A stretch of DNA of 10,151 nt, from contig JAYTXD010000033.1 of assembly GCA_043743105.1 (NCBI GenBank), positions 1 to 10,151 on the forward strand, written 5' to 3'. The stretch comes from RYN-417 sp043743105. Lineage in GTDB: Bacteria > Patescibacteriota > Saccharimonadia > Saccharimonadales > JACDBH01. This document shows, piece after piece, positions 1 through 7,078 of the stretch (position 1 is its first letter; each line of letters opens with the position of its first letter). The position numbers were made by a program, and so were the translations under genes. The notes beneath the pieces are model-generated. The model was given only the letters and a program-made list of their open reading frames with translations, did no database searches and was not told the DNA's origin.

Positions 1-1232
1 CGGAAAAAGTTGCGCGAATGCAAAGTGGTCAGGTGCCAATATATGAGCCAGGTCTTGAAGCGCTCTTTAAGAGCGGTATAGAGGAAGGAAGGCTTAGCTT
101 TACGACCGAGCTTGGGCATGTAATGCTTAATTCAGACGTTTTATTTTTAGCCCTTCCAACTCCGCAAGGAGAGAATGATGAGGCAGATCTTTCTTATATA
201 TTGGGTGCAGCTAAAGAAATCGGAAAACGGCTTACCAGGCCCATGGTAATCGTTGATAAGAGTACTGTTCCAATTGGTACTTCGGTCTGGGTGCGAGAAG
301 TAATTGCGGAAGAATCTGATGTAGAAGTCGAAGTTATATCAAATCCCGAGACTTTAAGAGAAGGCCAGGCTGTAAGCGACTTCATGCACCCAGAGCAGAT
401 AATTGTAGGCGCAAGCTCACAATGGGGGAGAGAAATAATGACTGAACTTTACGAACCGTTTGTAAGGCGTGATCCAACTAGGCTTGATATCATGGACCCT
501 CTTTCGGCTGAAACGGTCAAATATGGTATTAATGCTTTCCTTGCAGTTAAGATCAGTTTCTCAAATGAAATTGCGCGATTATGCAAAGCAACAGGAGCTA
601 ACTACGACCGTGTACGTCCAGCCCTTGGCCGTGATAGTAGAATTGGTGACAAGTTCATGTTTACTGGACCGGGCTGGGGCGGTAGCTGCTTTCCTAAAGA
701 TACAAGAGCCGTAGTTAAGATTGCAGAGAAGCTCGGTATCGACCTATCAACCGTCAAAGCAGCAATCGAATCTAACGAACAGCAAAAGAAAATCATACCG
801 CAAGAAGTTTTAAAGTTTTTTGATGATGATATAGATGGCAAAGAGATTGCGCTATGGGGCCTCTCATTCAAAGACAATACCGATGACATACGTGAATCAC
901 CTGCTGTTGTGATTCTGGATGAGTTAACATCGAGGGGAGCGCGTGTAACGGCGTACGATCCGCAAGCGATGCTAAATGTTAAACGTGCACGCCCTAACAA
1001 TCCACTATTAGCTTTTTCAGATAGTAGTTATGGTGCCCTCAAAGGTGTAGATGCACTTGTAGTTGGGACAAACTGGGGAGATTTCTCTACTGTAGATTTT
1101 GATCGTATGCATACACAGATGAAGCAACCGGTTATATTCGATGGACGCAATATGTACAAACCCGAAACCATGGAACGCAGGGGTTTTTATTATAATTCAT
1201 TAGGTCGTAAGACTGTAGATGGTAGATGGTAA
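1..1232 (+). CDS. ugd: UDP-glucose 6-dehydrogenase family protein (5' partial)
   Basis: This enzyme family makes a four-electron, NAD-dependent oxidation of a nucleotide sugar, usually UDP-glucose to UDP-glucuronate in the cytoplasm. The reading frame is open from the window edge. Codons before the Met at 18 (EKVAR, then MQSGQVPIYEPGLE) match the stretch that normally follows the N-terminal Rossmann fold, so that Met is internal and the GxGxxG segment lies upstream of the window. Counting from it, visible motifs are TPQGENDEADLSYI (47-60), KSTVPIGT (81-88), NPETLREG (109-116), the NAFLAVK lysine (178) and the catalytic-cysteine motif GGSCFPKD with Cys224. The C-terminal UDP-binding domain (GLSFKDNTDDIRESP) is complete. 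NPETLREG carries Thr where the family usually has Phe, but the Glu is kept. GDP-mannose or UDP-ManNAc dehydrogenase are less likely alternatives; exact substrate cannot be fixed. A 202-bp gap separates it from manC. Confidence 0.93.
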   Translation, partial: EKVARMQSGQVPIYEPGLEALFKSGIEEGRLSFTTELGHVMLNSDVLFLALPTPQGENDEADLSYILGAAKEIGKRLTRPMVIVDKSTVPIGTSVWVREVIAEESDVEVEVISNPETLREGQAVSDFMHPEQIIVGASSQWGREIMTELYEPFVRRDPTRLDIMDPLSAETVKYGINAFLAVKISFSNEIARLCKATGANYDRVRPALGRDSRIGDKFMFTGPGWGGSCFPKDTRAVVKIAEKLGIDLSTVKAAIESNEQQKKIIPQEVLKFFDDDIDGKEIALWGLSFKDNTDDIRESPAVVILDELTSRGARVTAYDPQAMLNVKRARPNNPLLAFSDSSYGALKGVDALVVGTNWGDFSTVDFDRMHTQMKQPVIFDGRNMYKPETMERRGFYYNSLGRKTVDGRW

Positions 1233-1434
1233 ATGAGACCGTTTTAGTATGATTAACCTGCCTACCTAAAGCAACAACGAGTAGTATTTTTAAGTTGCAC
1301 TTGTTTAAGGCGCAATAGAGAAGAGTGTAATACGAGAAAATTATAACGTAAGCATGATGCAAAATTGTTATTTTTTGATGTAATTAACTCAACCGAACAT
1401 ATATTTTGTAATTTTTAAGGTAAACTAATAAGTA
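1233..1434 (+). other. Intergenic region between ugd and manC copy 1
   Basis: This is a 202-bp AT-rich gap, the largest in the window. I see no gene or RNA here. A weak hairpin candidate (ATAAC at 1343-1347 with GTTAT at 1367-1371, enclosing GCAT/ATGC) is followed by a run of six T (1371-1376) and might act as a poor terminator for the upstream gene. The last 60 bp carry the manC promoter/leader blocks described separately. Confidence 0.4.
1376..1434 (+). promoter_or_regulatory. Promoter and leader of manC copy 1, shared with copy 2
   Basis: Two blocks are repeated upstream of both manC copies: an 18-nt block TGATGTAATTAACTCAAC (1376-1393, again at 4983-5000) and a 19-nt block directly before ATG (1416-1434, again at 5024-5042). 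The 22-23 nt between them are not conserved. A plausible promoter is TTAACT (1384-1389), 17-nt spacer, TGTAAT (1407-1412). The leader block starts with TAAGG, a match to the 5' part of a Shine-Dalgarno sequence, but it lies 14 nt from ATG. That this is a promoter or operator is inference from conservation and weak consensus matches. Confidence 0.45.
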
Positions 1435-2466
1435 ATGATAGTCGTAATTATTGCTGGGGGTTCGGGTACAAGACTGTGGCCTCTTTCTACGCATAGTTAT
1501 CCAAAACATTTGCTTAATCTTGTAGATGATAATAGTTTACTGCAGAACACGGTTAATAGAGTATTACAGATTACAAGTGACGATAAGATTTTGGTCATAC
1601 CAGAAATATCGCATGCACACCATGTTGAAGCCCAACTTACAGATATAAATAAAAAAAATATTATCCCAGAGCCTGCACGTCGTGGAACTGCTTCATGCTT
1701 TTTGCTGGCGCTTAGTGAGATAAAAAAACGAAAACTAGGTGACGAGCCAATTTTATTCTTGTGGTCGGATCATCTCGTGCGAAATGCTGATGGTTTTGCT
1801 TCTACTATGCTTAAAGCTGGCGACATCGCCGAAGCCGAAAAAAAGCTCGTGTTTATTGGCGTTAACCCAACCTACCCGTCAACCGGATTAGGCTATATGG
1901 AACGTGATGGCAAGCTCAAAGGTTGGCGCGATGCGTATAACCTCATGAGTTTTAAAGAAAAGCCGGCAAAGAAATTAGCAGAGCAGTATTTTGCGAGTGG
2001 TAAATATTTATGGAACACTGGTTATTTGGTTGGAACACTTTCGACTTTTGAGCGGGAAATGAGTGAAAATTCTCCACAGATGCACAAAAATTATGAACTA
2101 CTGTGTGCAAGTAAAAAAAGAGACGAGACATATCTAGCATTTGAAAGCGAACCAATAGACACGGCCTTATCTGAAAAAGTTAATGATGCCATTGTTGTTC
2201 CCGGTAGTTTTGACTGGGCTGATATTGGATCGTTTAAAGACTTGCATGACGTTAGTATTAAAGACGATAACGGCAATCATGTAAAAGGTGAAAATATCGA
2301 AGTTGAGAATACGACCAACAGTTATGTTCGTAACGATATAACACAGCCTGTTGCGGTTATTGGAGTAGACAATGTCGTGGTAATTAACACTAAAAATGGC
2401 GTGCTCGTAACCAATAAAAATTACGCCCAAAAAGTGGGCGAAGTAGCGAAACGTCTGCAAGCTTAA
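1435..2466 (+). CDS. manC: Mannose-1-phosphate guanylyltransferase, copy 1
   Basis: The predicted reaction is mannose-1-phosphate + GTP to GDP-mannose + PPi, in the cytoplasm. The N-terminal nucleotidyltransferase signature GGSGTRLWPLS (8-18) with Lys24 in YPKH, the SDH triad (111-113, family form PSDH), FKEKP (173-177), WNTG (193-196) and DWADIGS (260-266) fit the GMP/ManC family. At 343 residues it is the short form: the nucleotidyltransferase domain plus a short C-terminal extension, without the isomerase domain of the roughly 470-residue bifunctional ManC/AlgA proteins. The start is fixed by the signature beginning at residue 1 and by the leader repeated before the second copy. Only 6 nt separate its stop from the epimerase gene, so they are probably co-transcribed. 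A diverged second copy lies 3.6 kb downstream. No phosphomannomutase or mannose-6-phosphate isomerase is in the window. Confidence 0.92.
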   Translation: MIVVIIAGGSGTRLWPLSTHSYPKHLLNLVDDNSLLQNTVNRVLQITSDDKILVIPEISHAHHVEAQLTDINKKNIIPEPARRGTASCFLLALSEIKKRKLGDEPILFLWSDHLVRNADGFASTMLKAGDIAEAEKKLVFIGVNPTYPSTGLGYMERDGKLKGWRDAYNLMSFKEKPAKKLAEQYFASGKYLWNTGYLVGTLSTFEREMSENSPQMHKNYELLCASKKRDETYLAFESEPIDTALSEKVNDAIVVPGSFDWADIGSFKDLHDVSIKDDNGNHVKGENIEVENTTNSYVRNDITQPVAVIGVDNVVVINTKNGVLVTNKNYAQKVGEVAKRLQA

Positions 2467-2472
2467 TACTTT

Positions 2473-3345
2473 ATGCATAAACGCACTATTTTGGTTACAG
2501 GCGGAGCTGGACATGTTGGCTCACATGTAGTGGAAGAGCTTGTAAAAAATCCGAATAACAAGGTAATATCACTTGATAATTATTTCAATGGCAGTATAGA
2601 AAACCATATTCCGAAAGCTCATTATATACGGGGGCACACTAAGGACATTGGAAGACTAATAGGAGAGATTCCAGATGTTGTCTATCATCTAGGTGAGTAT
2701 GCGCGAATAACGCCTTCATTCTTGGAGCCAGGTCTTGTAATGGACTTTAATACGACAGGTACTGCGGCCATAGTTGAATTTTGTCGCCTCAAAAAAGTCC
2801 CCAAATTAGTCTATGCCGCCTCCAGTACTAAGTTTGCAGATAATGGCATGGGGAGACATCAGAGTCCATATGCTTTTACGAAGTCTGCAAATGTAGACTT
2901 AATTAGAGGATATGGTGACTGGTATAAGTTATCATATGCAATTTGCTATTTTTATAATGCATTTGGGCCTCGCGAAAAAGCTGACAATACGTACGGTACG
3001 GTTATAGCAAACTTTCAGCGCGCCTATTTAAGTGGTAAATCTTTGTCAGTCACCTTGCCAGGTACTCAAAAGCGTAATTTTACTTATGTCGGCGATTTGG
3101 CGCATGGAATAATTTTAGCCGGAGAAAAAGGCATGGGAGACGGCTATGCATTGAATAATCTCGAAGCTTATTCAATAGATGAGATAGCCAAAGCTTTCGG
3201 TTCGACTATAAAATATATAGCGGGTAATCCAGGACGTATGGAATCAGGCGACTCACCTACTAAAGCACGAGATGAGTTGGGGTGGGAAACAACCATTAGT
3301 GTGATGGATTACATAAAAGATTTTATTGCTACGCACCCTCGCTAA
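2473..3345 (+). CDS. NAD-dependent epimerase/dehydratase (extended SDR, GalE-like)
   Basis: An extended short-chain dehydrogenase/reductase acting on a nucleotide sugar. The dinucleotide-binding motif TGGAGHVGS spans residues 9-17. The catalytic set is present: SST at 117-119 and YxxxK as Tyr133-AFT-Lys137. FNTTGT, YNAFGPRE and NFTYVGDLA correspond to family motifs for cofactor and substrate contacts. At 290 residues it is shorter than typical GalE (about 335), and clearly differs from the true galE on the other strand, so it probably acts on another NDP-sugar such as a UDP-uronate or UDP-N-acetylhexosamine (inference from the neighbouring ugd). The gene starts 6 nt after manC copy 1 with no clear ribosome-binding site in the gap, suggesting coupled translation. 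Substrate and product cannot be told from the sequence. Confidence 0.85.
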   Translation: MHKRTILVTGGAGHVGSHVVEELVKNPNNKVISLDNYFNGSIENHIPKAHYIRGHTKDIGRLIGEIPDVVYHLGEYARITPSFLEPGLVMDFNTTGTAAIVEFCRLKKVPKLVYAASSTKFADNGMGRHQSPYAFTKSANVDLIRGYGDWYKLSYAICYFYNAFGPREKADNTYGTVIANFQRAYLSGKSLSVTLPGTQKRNFTYVGDLAHGIILAGEKGMGDGYALNNLEAYSIDEIAKAFGSTIKYIAGNPGRMESGDSPTKARDELGWETTISVMDYIKDFIATHPR

Positions 3346-3453
3346 CTAGGAAAAGTGGGATCGCAGACTGTTGCAGTAAGATTGAAGTAAATACGTATAA
3401 AAACTCCAATAATGGTAATATAAGAACACTTATAAGTAATTATTGGAAGTGTA
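3346..3453 (+). promoter_or_regulatory. Possible promoter and palindrome upstream of the methyltransferase gene
   Basis: This 108-bp gap has TTGCAG (3371-3376), a 19-nt spacer and TATAAA (3396-3401), a weak promoter candidate. Downstream is a perfect 10-bp palindrome ACTTATAAGT (3428-3437), partly overlapping a 6-bp hairpin TATAAG/CTTATA (3419-3434). The palindrome and flanks resemble the manC leader around its ATG. GGAAG (3445-3449) lies 4 nt before the ATG and is the likely ribosome-binding site. Confidence 0.3.
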
Positions 3454-4194
3454 ATGAAAAAAGCTGAATATGCGCGTATGGCGGTAAGAGAAAAAAGTTA
3501 TTGGTGGCATGTTGGACGTTTACGCATAATTAGGACGTACTTACTAAGAGCTTTACAAGAGAGCAAAGTGGTTAGGGTGCGAATCATGAATGTTGGCTGT
3601 GGTACTGGCGGTACTATTGATATGCTCGAAAAGTTTGGGACTGTCGATAATGTTGATATTTCTGACGATGCTATTAACTTCATGAAGCAAAATGGCTATA
3701 ACCGTATTACAAAAGTTGATGACATTGCTCTCCCCTTCAAAAACAAGAGCTATGATATGGTTGTTGCTTTTGACGTATTGGAACATATTGAAAACCAAAC
3801 GGGTGCATTGAAAGAATGGAACCGTATCCTCAAAGACGACGGTGCTGTGGTTATTACGGTGCCTGCTTACCAGTGGCTATGGAGTGATCATGATAAGTCT
3901 TTGTATCACCAACGTCGCTACACAACTGGGCGCATCAAGCAGGTTGCAGCAGAAGGTGGATTTAATGTAGAGAAGAAATCGTACGCAATCGTTTTCTCGT
4001 TACCAATGGTTGTAGGTTTTCGCTACCTAAACAAATTAACTGGCAAAAAAGTAGATTCGGAAACGTCATATGTTGAAGTGCCAAAATGGGTTAATGGCTT
4101 ATTTACACAATTTCTCTACCTCGAAGCTTTTATGCACAACTTTGTTAAATTTCCATTTGGCACAAGTATCGTAACAATCCTTAGAAAAAAATAA
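3454..4194 (+). CDS. Class I SAM-dependent methyltransferase
   Basis: A Methyltransf_11/23-type Rossmann methyltransferase. Motif I is IMNVGCGTGG (44-53), followed by the acidic strand-2 motif VDNVDIS and the strand-4 motif DMVVAFDVLEHI (about residues 107-118). The stretch after it, VPAYQWLWSDHDKSLYHQRRY, is a pattern I associate with methyltransferases found beside polyprenyl-phosphate glycosyltransferases. The C-terminal third (FSLPMVVGFRYLNKL and later FLYLEAFMHNF) is hydrophobic and may be amphipathic, consistent with work at the membrane on lipid-linked sugars, which is inference. No transmembrane segment is certain. The start has a GGAAG ribosome-binding site 4 nt upstream. Its stop lies 5 nt before the GT2 gene, so the two are almost surely translated from one message. 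The methyl acceptor is unknown; a sugar hydroxyl or carboxyl is plausible. Confidence 0.87.
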   Translation: MKKAEYARMAVREKSYWWHVGRLRIIRTYLLRALQESKVVRVRIMNVGCGTGGTIDMLEKFGTVDNVDISDDAINFMKQNGYNRITKVDDIALPFKNKSYDMVVAFDVLEHIENQTGALKEWNRILKDDGAVVITVPAYQWLWSDHDKSLYHQRRYTTGRIKQVAAEGGFNVEKKSYAIVFSLPMVVGFRYLNKLTGKKVDSETSYVEVPKWVNGLFTQFLYLEAFMHNFVKFPFGTSIVTILRKK

Positions 4195-4199
4195 AGCAA

Positions 4200-4970
4200 A
4201 TGAAGCAGCCCGATCTTACAATACTCATCCCTGCCTTGCGTGAAGAAAAGCGTATTGGTAAAACGCTCGATGACTTAGCTGCCTACTTACGAAAAGACCC
4301 ACTGCTTTCAAAAACGAATGTTGAGGTTATAGTTGTGTCTGCAACATCTACGGACGCAACGCACGAAGTTGTGGTAAGTAAGACAAGTAAGTTTAAAAAC
4401 CTGCGTCTTGTAAAACCAGGGAAGCCTGTTGGTAAGGGTAGAGATGTGCAGTACGGTATGCTGCGCGCCAAAGGCAAAGTTGTACTTTTTATGGATGCAG
4501 ACCTTGCAACACCACTTAAGTATGTACCGCGGTTTTATAAGGCACATTTGGATGGTGACGGGAATGTAATTATCGCTACCAGGAATTTGTTAAAGCATCA
4601 TGAGAGCAAACTGCGTCGGCTCCTGTCTAATACAGGAAACTTACTCTTTCGTATAGCGAGCGGTGTATGGGTAGAAGATTCACAGTGTGGTTTTAAGATG
4701 TTTTCACAAGAAGCTGCTAAAGTTTGCTTTTCTAAACTGACTATCATGGGTTGGGGTTTTGATATGGAAGTTTTAGCCATTGCAAAGGCTAACAAGCTGA
4801 GCATCAAAACAATACGTGTTAATGACTGGGTGTCAGTACCTGGCGGGACATATGAGGCTGGTTTTGTGGGCAACGCGCTAGCGTCTTTAAAAGAATTAGC
4901 CTATATCCTTAAAAATCGTATCAAACGAGTCTACGTAATTTCTGAGTCTAATAAAGCAGCCCGCAAGTAG
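4200..4970 (+). CDS. Family 2 glycosyltransferase, polyprenyl-phosphate sugar synthase-like
   Basis: A GT-A fold enzyme resembling dolichyl-phosphate beta-glucosyltransferase (Alg5) and dolichol-phosphate mannose synthase. It would transfer a hexose from a nucleotide sugar to a polyprenyl phosphate at the inner face of the membrane. Visible motifs: TILIPALREEKRI (7-19), KPVGKGRDVQYG (75-86), the metal-binding DAD motif (99-101), and DSQCGFKMF (160-168), typical of the Alg5/DPM1 group. The usual strand-2 motif DDGSxD is absent: residues 46-54 read VSATSTDAT, so both leading acidic residues are replaced. No C-terminal transmembrane pair is visible, so it is a soluble or peripheral type. It has 256 residues. 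The gene follows the methyltransferase by 5 nt and has no obvious ribosome-binding site. Sugar donor uncertain. Confidence 0.87.
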   Translation: MKQPDLTILIPALREEKRIGKTLDDLAAYLRKDPLLSKTNVEVIVVSATSTDATHEVVVSKTSKFKNLRLVKPGKPVGKGRDVQYGMLRAKGKVVLFMDADLATPLKYVPRFYKAHLDGDGNVIIATRNLLKHHESKLRRLLSNTGNLLFRIASGVWVEDSQCGFKMFSQEAAKVCFSKLTIMGWGFDMEVLAIAKANKLSIKTIRVNDWVSVPGGTYEAGFVGNALASLKELAYILKNRIKRVYVISESNKAARK

Positions 4971-5042
4971 ACGCTTGACTACTGATGTAATTAACTCAAC
5001 TATGGGCATTAAAAGTATAGTGATAAGGTAAACTAATAAGTA
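4971..5042 (+). promoter_or_regulatory. Promoter and leader of manC copy 2
   Basis: The 72-bp gap repeats the two manC upstream blocks (4983-5000 and 5024-5042). Promoter candidates are TTAACT (4991-4996) or TTGACT (4975-4980) as -35 with TATAGT (5016-5021) as -10; the first pair is 19 nt apart, the second too far, so the assignment is weak. TAAGG at 5024-5028 is the possible ribosome-binding site, 14 nt from ATG. Having its own promoter would let this copy be expressed independently of the upstream genes. Confidence 0.4.
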
Positions 5043-6074
5043 ATGATAGTCGTAATTATTGCTGGGGGTTCAGGGACAAGATTGTGGCCTCTTTCTACGC
5101 ATAGTTATCCAAAGCACCTACTGAGCTTAGTAAACGAGAAAAGCTTACTGCAAAATACTGTTAACCGTGTACTACAAGTTACAAGCGCAGACAAAGTACT
5201 GGTTATACCTGAAATATCTCACGCACACCACGTACACGATCAGCTCAGAGAGATTAGCAAAAAGAATATCATTCTTGAACCAGGTCGCCGCGGTACTGCA
5301 TCATGCTTGTTGCTTGCACTATCCGAAATTAAAAAACGCAAATGGGGTGATGAGCCCATACTTTTTCTGTGGGCTGACCACCTTGTGCGTAACGCTGATG
5401 GCTTTGCATCAACAATGCTTAAAGCGGGGGATATTGCTGAAGCAGAAAAGAAACTTGTCTTTATTGGGATCGAACCTACGTACCCTTCTACAGGCTTTGG
5501 TTACATGGAGCGTAACGGTAAGCTAAAGGGCTGGCGTGACGCGTACGATCTTATGAGCTTTAAAGAAAAGCCAGATAAGCGTACTGCAGAAAAGTTTATG
5601 GCCAGTGGTAAGTATTTATGGAACACAGGGTATTTGGTGGGGACCCTTACGACATTTGAACGTGAAATGAACGATAATTCTGCGCGCTTAACGCATGACT
5701 ATGAGGCATTGTATACAAGTAAAAATCGGGACGAAACGTATTTAAAATTTGTTACTGAACCGCTTGAACTAGCGTTATCAGAAAAAGTAAAAGACGCCAT
5801 TGTAGTACCGGGCAATTTCGACTGGGCGGATGTAGGATCATTTAAAGACCTACACGACATAAGCATCAAAGACGACAACGGCAACCACCGTAAAGGTGAA
5901 AAAATTGAGATCGAAAGCTCGACAAATAGCTACGTACGAAACGACACAGATGTACCCATTGCTGTAATAGGTTTAGATAATGTCGTGGTTATTAACACTA
6001 AAAATGGCGTGCTCGTAACCAATAAAAATTACGCCCAAAAAGTAGGTGATATAGCAAAACGTCTGCAGGCTTAG
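5043..6074 (+). CDS. manC: Mannose-1-phosphate guanylyltransferase, copy 2
   Basis: A second GDP-mannose-forming nucleotidyltransferase, 343 residues, aligning to copy 1 without gaps at about 280 of 343 identical residues by hand count. The signature GGSGTRLWPLS (8-18), Lys24, FKEKP (173-177), WNTG (193-196) and DWADVGS (260-266) are kept. One difference is at the SDH triad: copy 1 has WSDH and this copy WADH (residue 111), so the Ser that is usual in this family is lost here. Most of the gene has heavy synonymous divergence from copy 1, while its first 29 nt plus leader and a 53-nt stretch near the 3' end are identical. It may feed the same pool, be specialised, or accept another hexose-1-phosphate or NTP. 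Its stop codon overlaps the galE stop on the opposite strand. Confidence 0.9.
   Translation: MIVVIIAGGSGTRLWPLSTHSYPKHLLSLVNEKSLLQNTVNRVLQVTSADKVLVIPEISHAHHVHDQLREISKKNIILEPGRRGTASCLLLALSEIKKRKWGDEPILFLWADHLVRNADGFASTMLKAGDIAEAEKKLVFIGIEPTYPSTGFGYMERNGKLKGWRDAYDLMSFKEKPDKRTAEKFMASGKYLWNTGYLVGTLTTFEREMNDNSARLTHDYEALYTSKNRDETYLKFVTEPLELALSEKVKDAIVVPGNFDWADVGSFKDLHDISIKDDNGNHRKGEKIEIESSTNSYVRNDTDVPIAVIGLDNVVVINTKNGVLVTNKNYAQKVGDIAKRLQA
6071..6074. other. Convergent stop-codon overlap (manC copy 2 / galE)
   Basis: The four bases TTAG hold both stops: TAG of manC copy 2 on the plus strand and TAA of galE on the minus strand. No intergenic terminator is possible here, so each transcript must run into the opposite gene or end by a factor-dependent or intragenic signal. 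Confidence 0.95.
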
Positions 6075-7078
6075 TTTAGTTGTTCTTGCCAGTTCCAGGA
6101 GTCTTGACAGGCGTCTTCTAGAGTCTTCTCGGCTACCCAGCTAAGTTGTGCGTTTGCCTTAGCACAATCTGCGTATGTAGCGATGATATCACCTGGGCGT
6201 CTTGCACCAAGTGTATGGGGTACTTTTTTGCCTGTTGTTGTTTCAAATGCTTTGATAACTTCCAGTACGGTTATGCCTTTACCAGTACCAATGTTAAAGA
6301 CATCATAAAAACCGGCTGGTTTTGTTGCGAGATATTCGAGCGCTTTTATGTGTGCTTTTGCCAGGTCGACGACATGGATATAGTCACGCACACAGCTACC
6401 ATCGGGCGTGTCATAGTCGGTGCCAAAAACGGTCAATTCATTACCAAGTCCTGCAACAGCTTGCGTGATGACAGGGAAAAGATTGCTCGGTCTACCAAGC
6501 GGCAGTTCACCAATAAGACTCGTGGGATGTGCGCCTACTGGGTTAAAGTATCGCAGAGCAACACCCTTGAGGCTTGTGCTGGCTTTTACAGCGTCACGCA
6601 GTATGGTTTCATCCATTTGCTTGGTAGCCCCATACGGCGACTCTGCAGGCTTAAGAGGCGCAGTCTCAGTAACCGGCAAGGCATCGGGCTCGCCATAGAC
6701 TGTGCATGATGATGAAAATACGAGCGGTATACTCAGCTTTTCGAGTAGTTCAAGTAGGCCTACAAAGCCCGCAACATTATTCTTGTAGTATTTAAGCGGC
6801 TTCTCTGTGGATTCGCCTACTGCCTTAAATGCAGCAAAGTGAATAACGCCATCAACTGATTCTTTCGTAATTATTTCTTCCAATTTTTGGGTATCGCTAA
6901 AGTCCATTTCGTAAAACATAGGTGCTTGCTTAGCAATGGATTCGATACCTTTAAGGGTGCTTAGCAACGAGTTACTCAGGTTATCTACAATAACAACCTT
7001 ATAGCCTGCAGTAAATAGCTCTACCGCTGTATGACTACCAATAAAACCAGCACCTCCCGTTACTAAAAACGTTTTCAT
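6071..7078 (-). CDS. galE: UDP-glucose 4-epimerase
   Basis: GalE interconverts UDP-glucose and UDP-galactose (sometimes the N-acetyl forms) through a bound NAD. The protein is 335 residues, the normal length. The NAD motif is TGGAGFIGSH (7-16). The catalytic residues fall at the same numbers as in E. coli GalE: Ser124 in FSSSCTVYG, and Tyr149-GAT-Lys153. RYFNPVGAHPTSLIGE and the run from GSCVRDYIHVVDLA are strong GalE-specific signatures. The start is supported by AAGGAG at 7089-7084 (minus strand), 5 nt from ATG and inside the end of the GT4 gene. The GT4 stop and this start overlap by one base (TAATG), implying translational coupling. It is the last gene of the minus-strand group; its stop overlaps the manC copy 2 stop by 4 bp, leaving no room for an intergenic terminator. 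Confidence 0.97.
   Translation of the reverse strand: MKTFLVTGGAGFIGSHTAVELFTAGYKVVIVDNLSNSLLSTLKGIESIAKQAPMFYEMDFSDTQKLEEIITKESVDGVIHFAAFKAVGESTEKPLKYYKNNVAGFVGLLELLEKLSIPLVFSSSCTVYGEPDALPVTETAPLKPAESPYGATKQMDETILRDAVKASTSLKGVALRYFNPVGAHPTSLIGELPLGRPSNLFPVITQAVAGLGNELTVFGTDYDTPDGSCVRDYIHVVDLAKAHIKALEYLATKPAGFYDVFNIGTGKGITVLEVIKAFETTTGKKVPHTLGARRPGDIIATYADCAKANAQLSWVAEKTLEDACQDSWNWQEQLN

Larger units (their letters stand above)
1376..2466 (+). repeat. Direct repeat unit 1 (manC leader plus gene)
   Basis: This unit and 4983-6074 form a direct repeat of about 1.09 kb, offset by 3608 bp in the coding part. Exact shared runs include 1416-1463 with 5024-5071 (48 nt) and 2383-2435 with 5991-6043 (53 nt). 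The pair brackets the epimerase-methyltransferase-GT2 segment. Confidence 0.85.
4983..6074 (+). repeat. Direct repeat unit 2 (manC leader plus gene)
   Basis: Partner of the repeat at 1376-2466, same orientation. Homologous recombination between the identical runs would delete about 3.6 kb, including the three genes between them, and leave one hybrid manC. That is a prediction from layout only. Confidence 0.85.

Noticed and set aside
18..1232. ATG at 18 as the true start of the dehydrogenase
   Set aside because: The frame is open to the window edge with family-like residues (EKVAR), and the essential N-terminal NAD-binding motif is missing after this Met.
1132..1362. 76-codon minus-strand frame over the ugd end and the gap
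   Set aside because: It is mostly antisense to ugd, of biased composition, without a ribosome-binding site or recognisable motif.
6146..6709. 187-codon open frame on the plus strand opposite galE
   Set aside because: It lies wholly antisense to an unmistakable galE, has no recognisable domain and is Cys-rich in the manner of a shadow frame.
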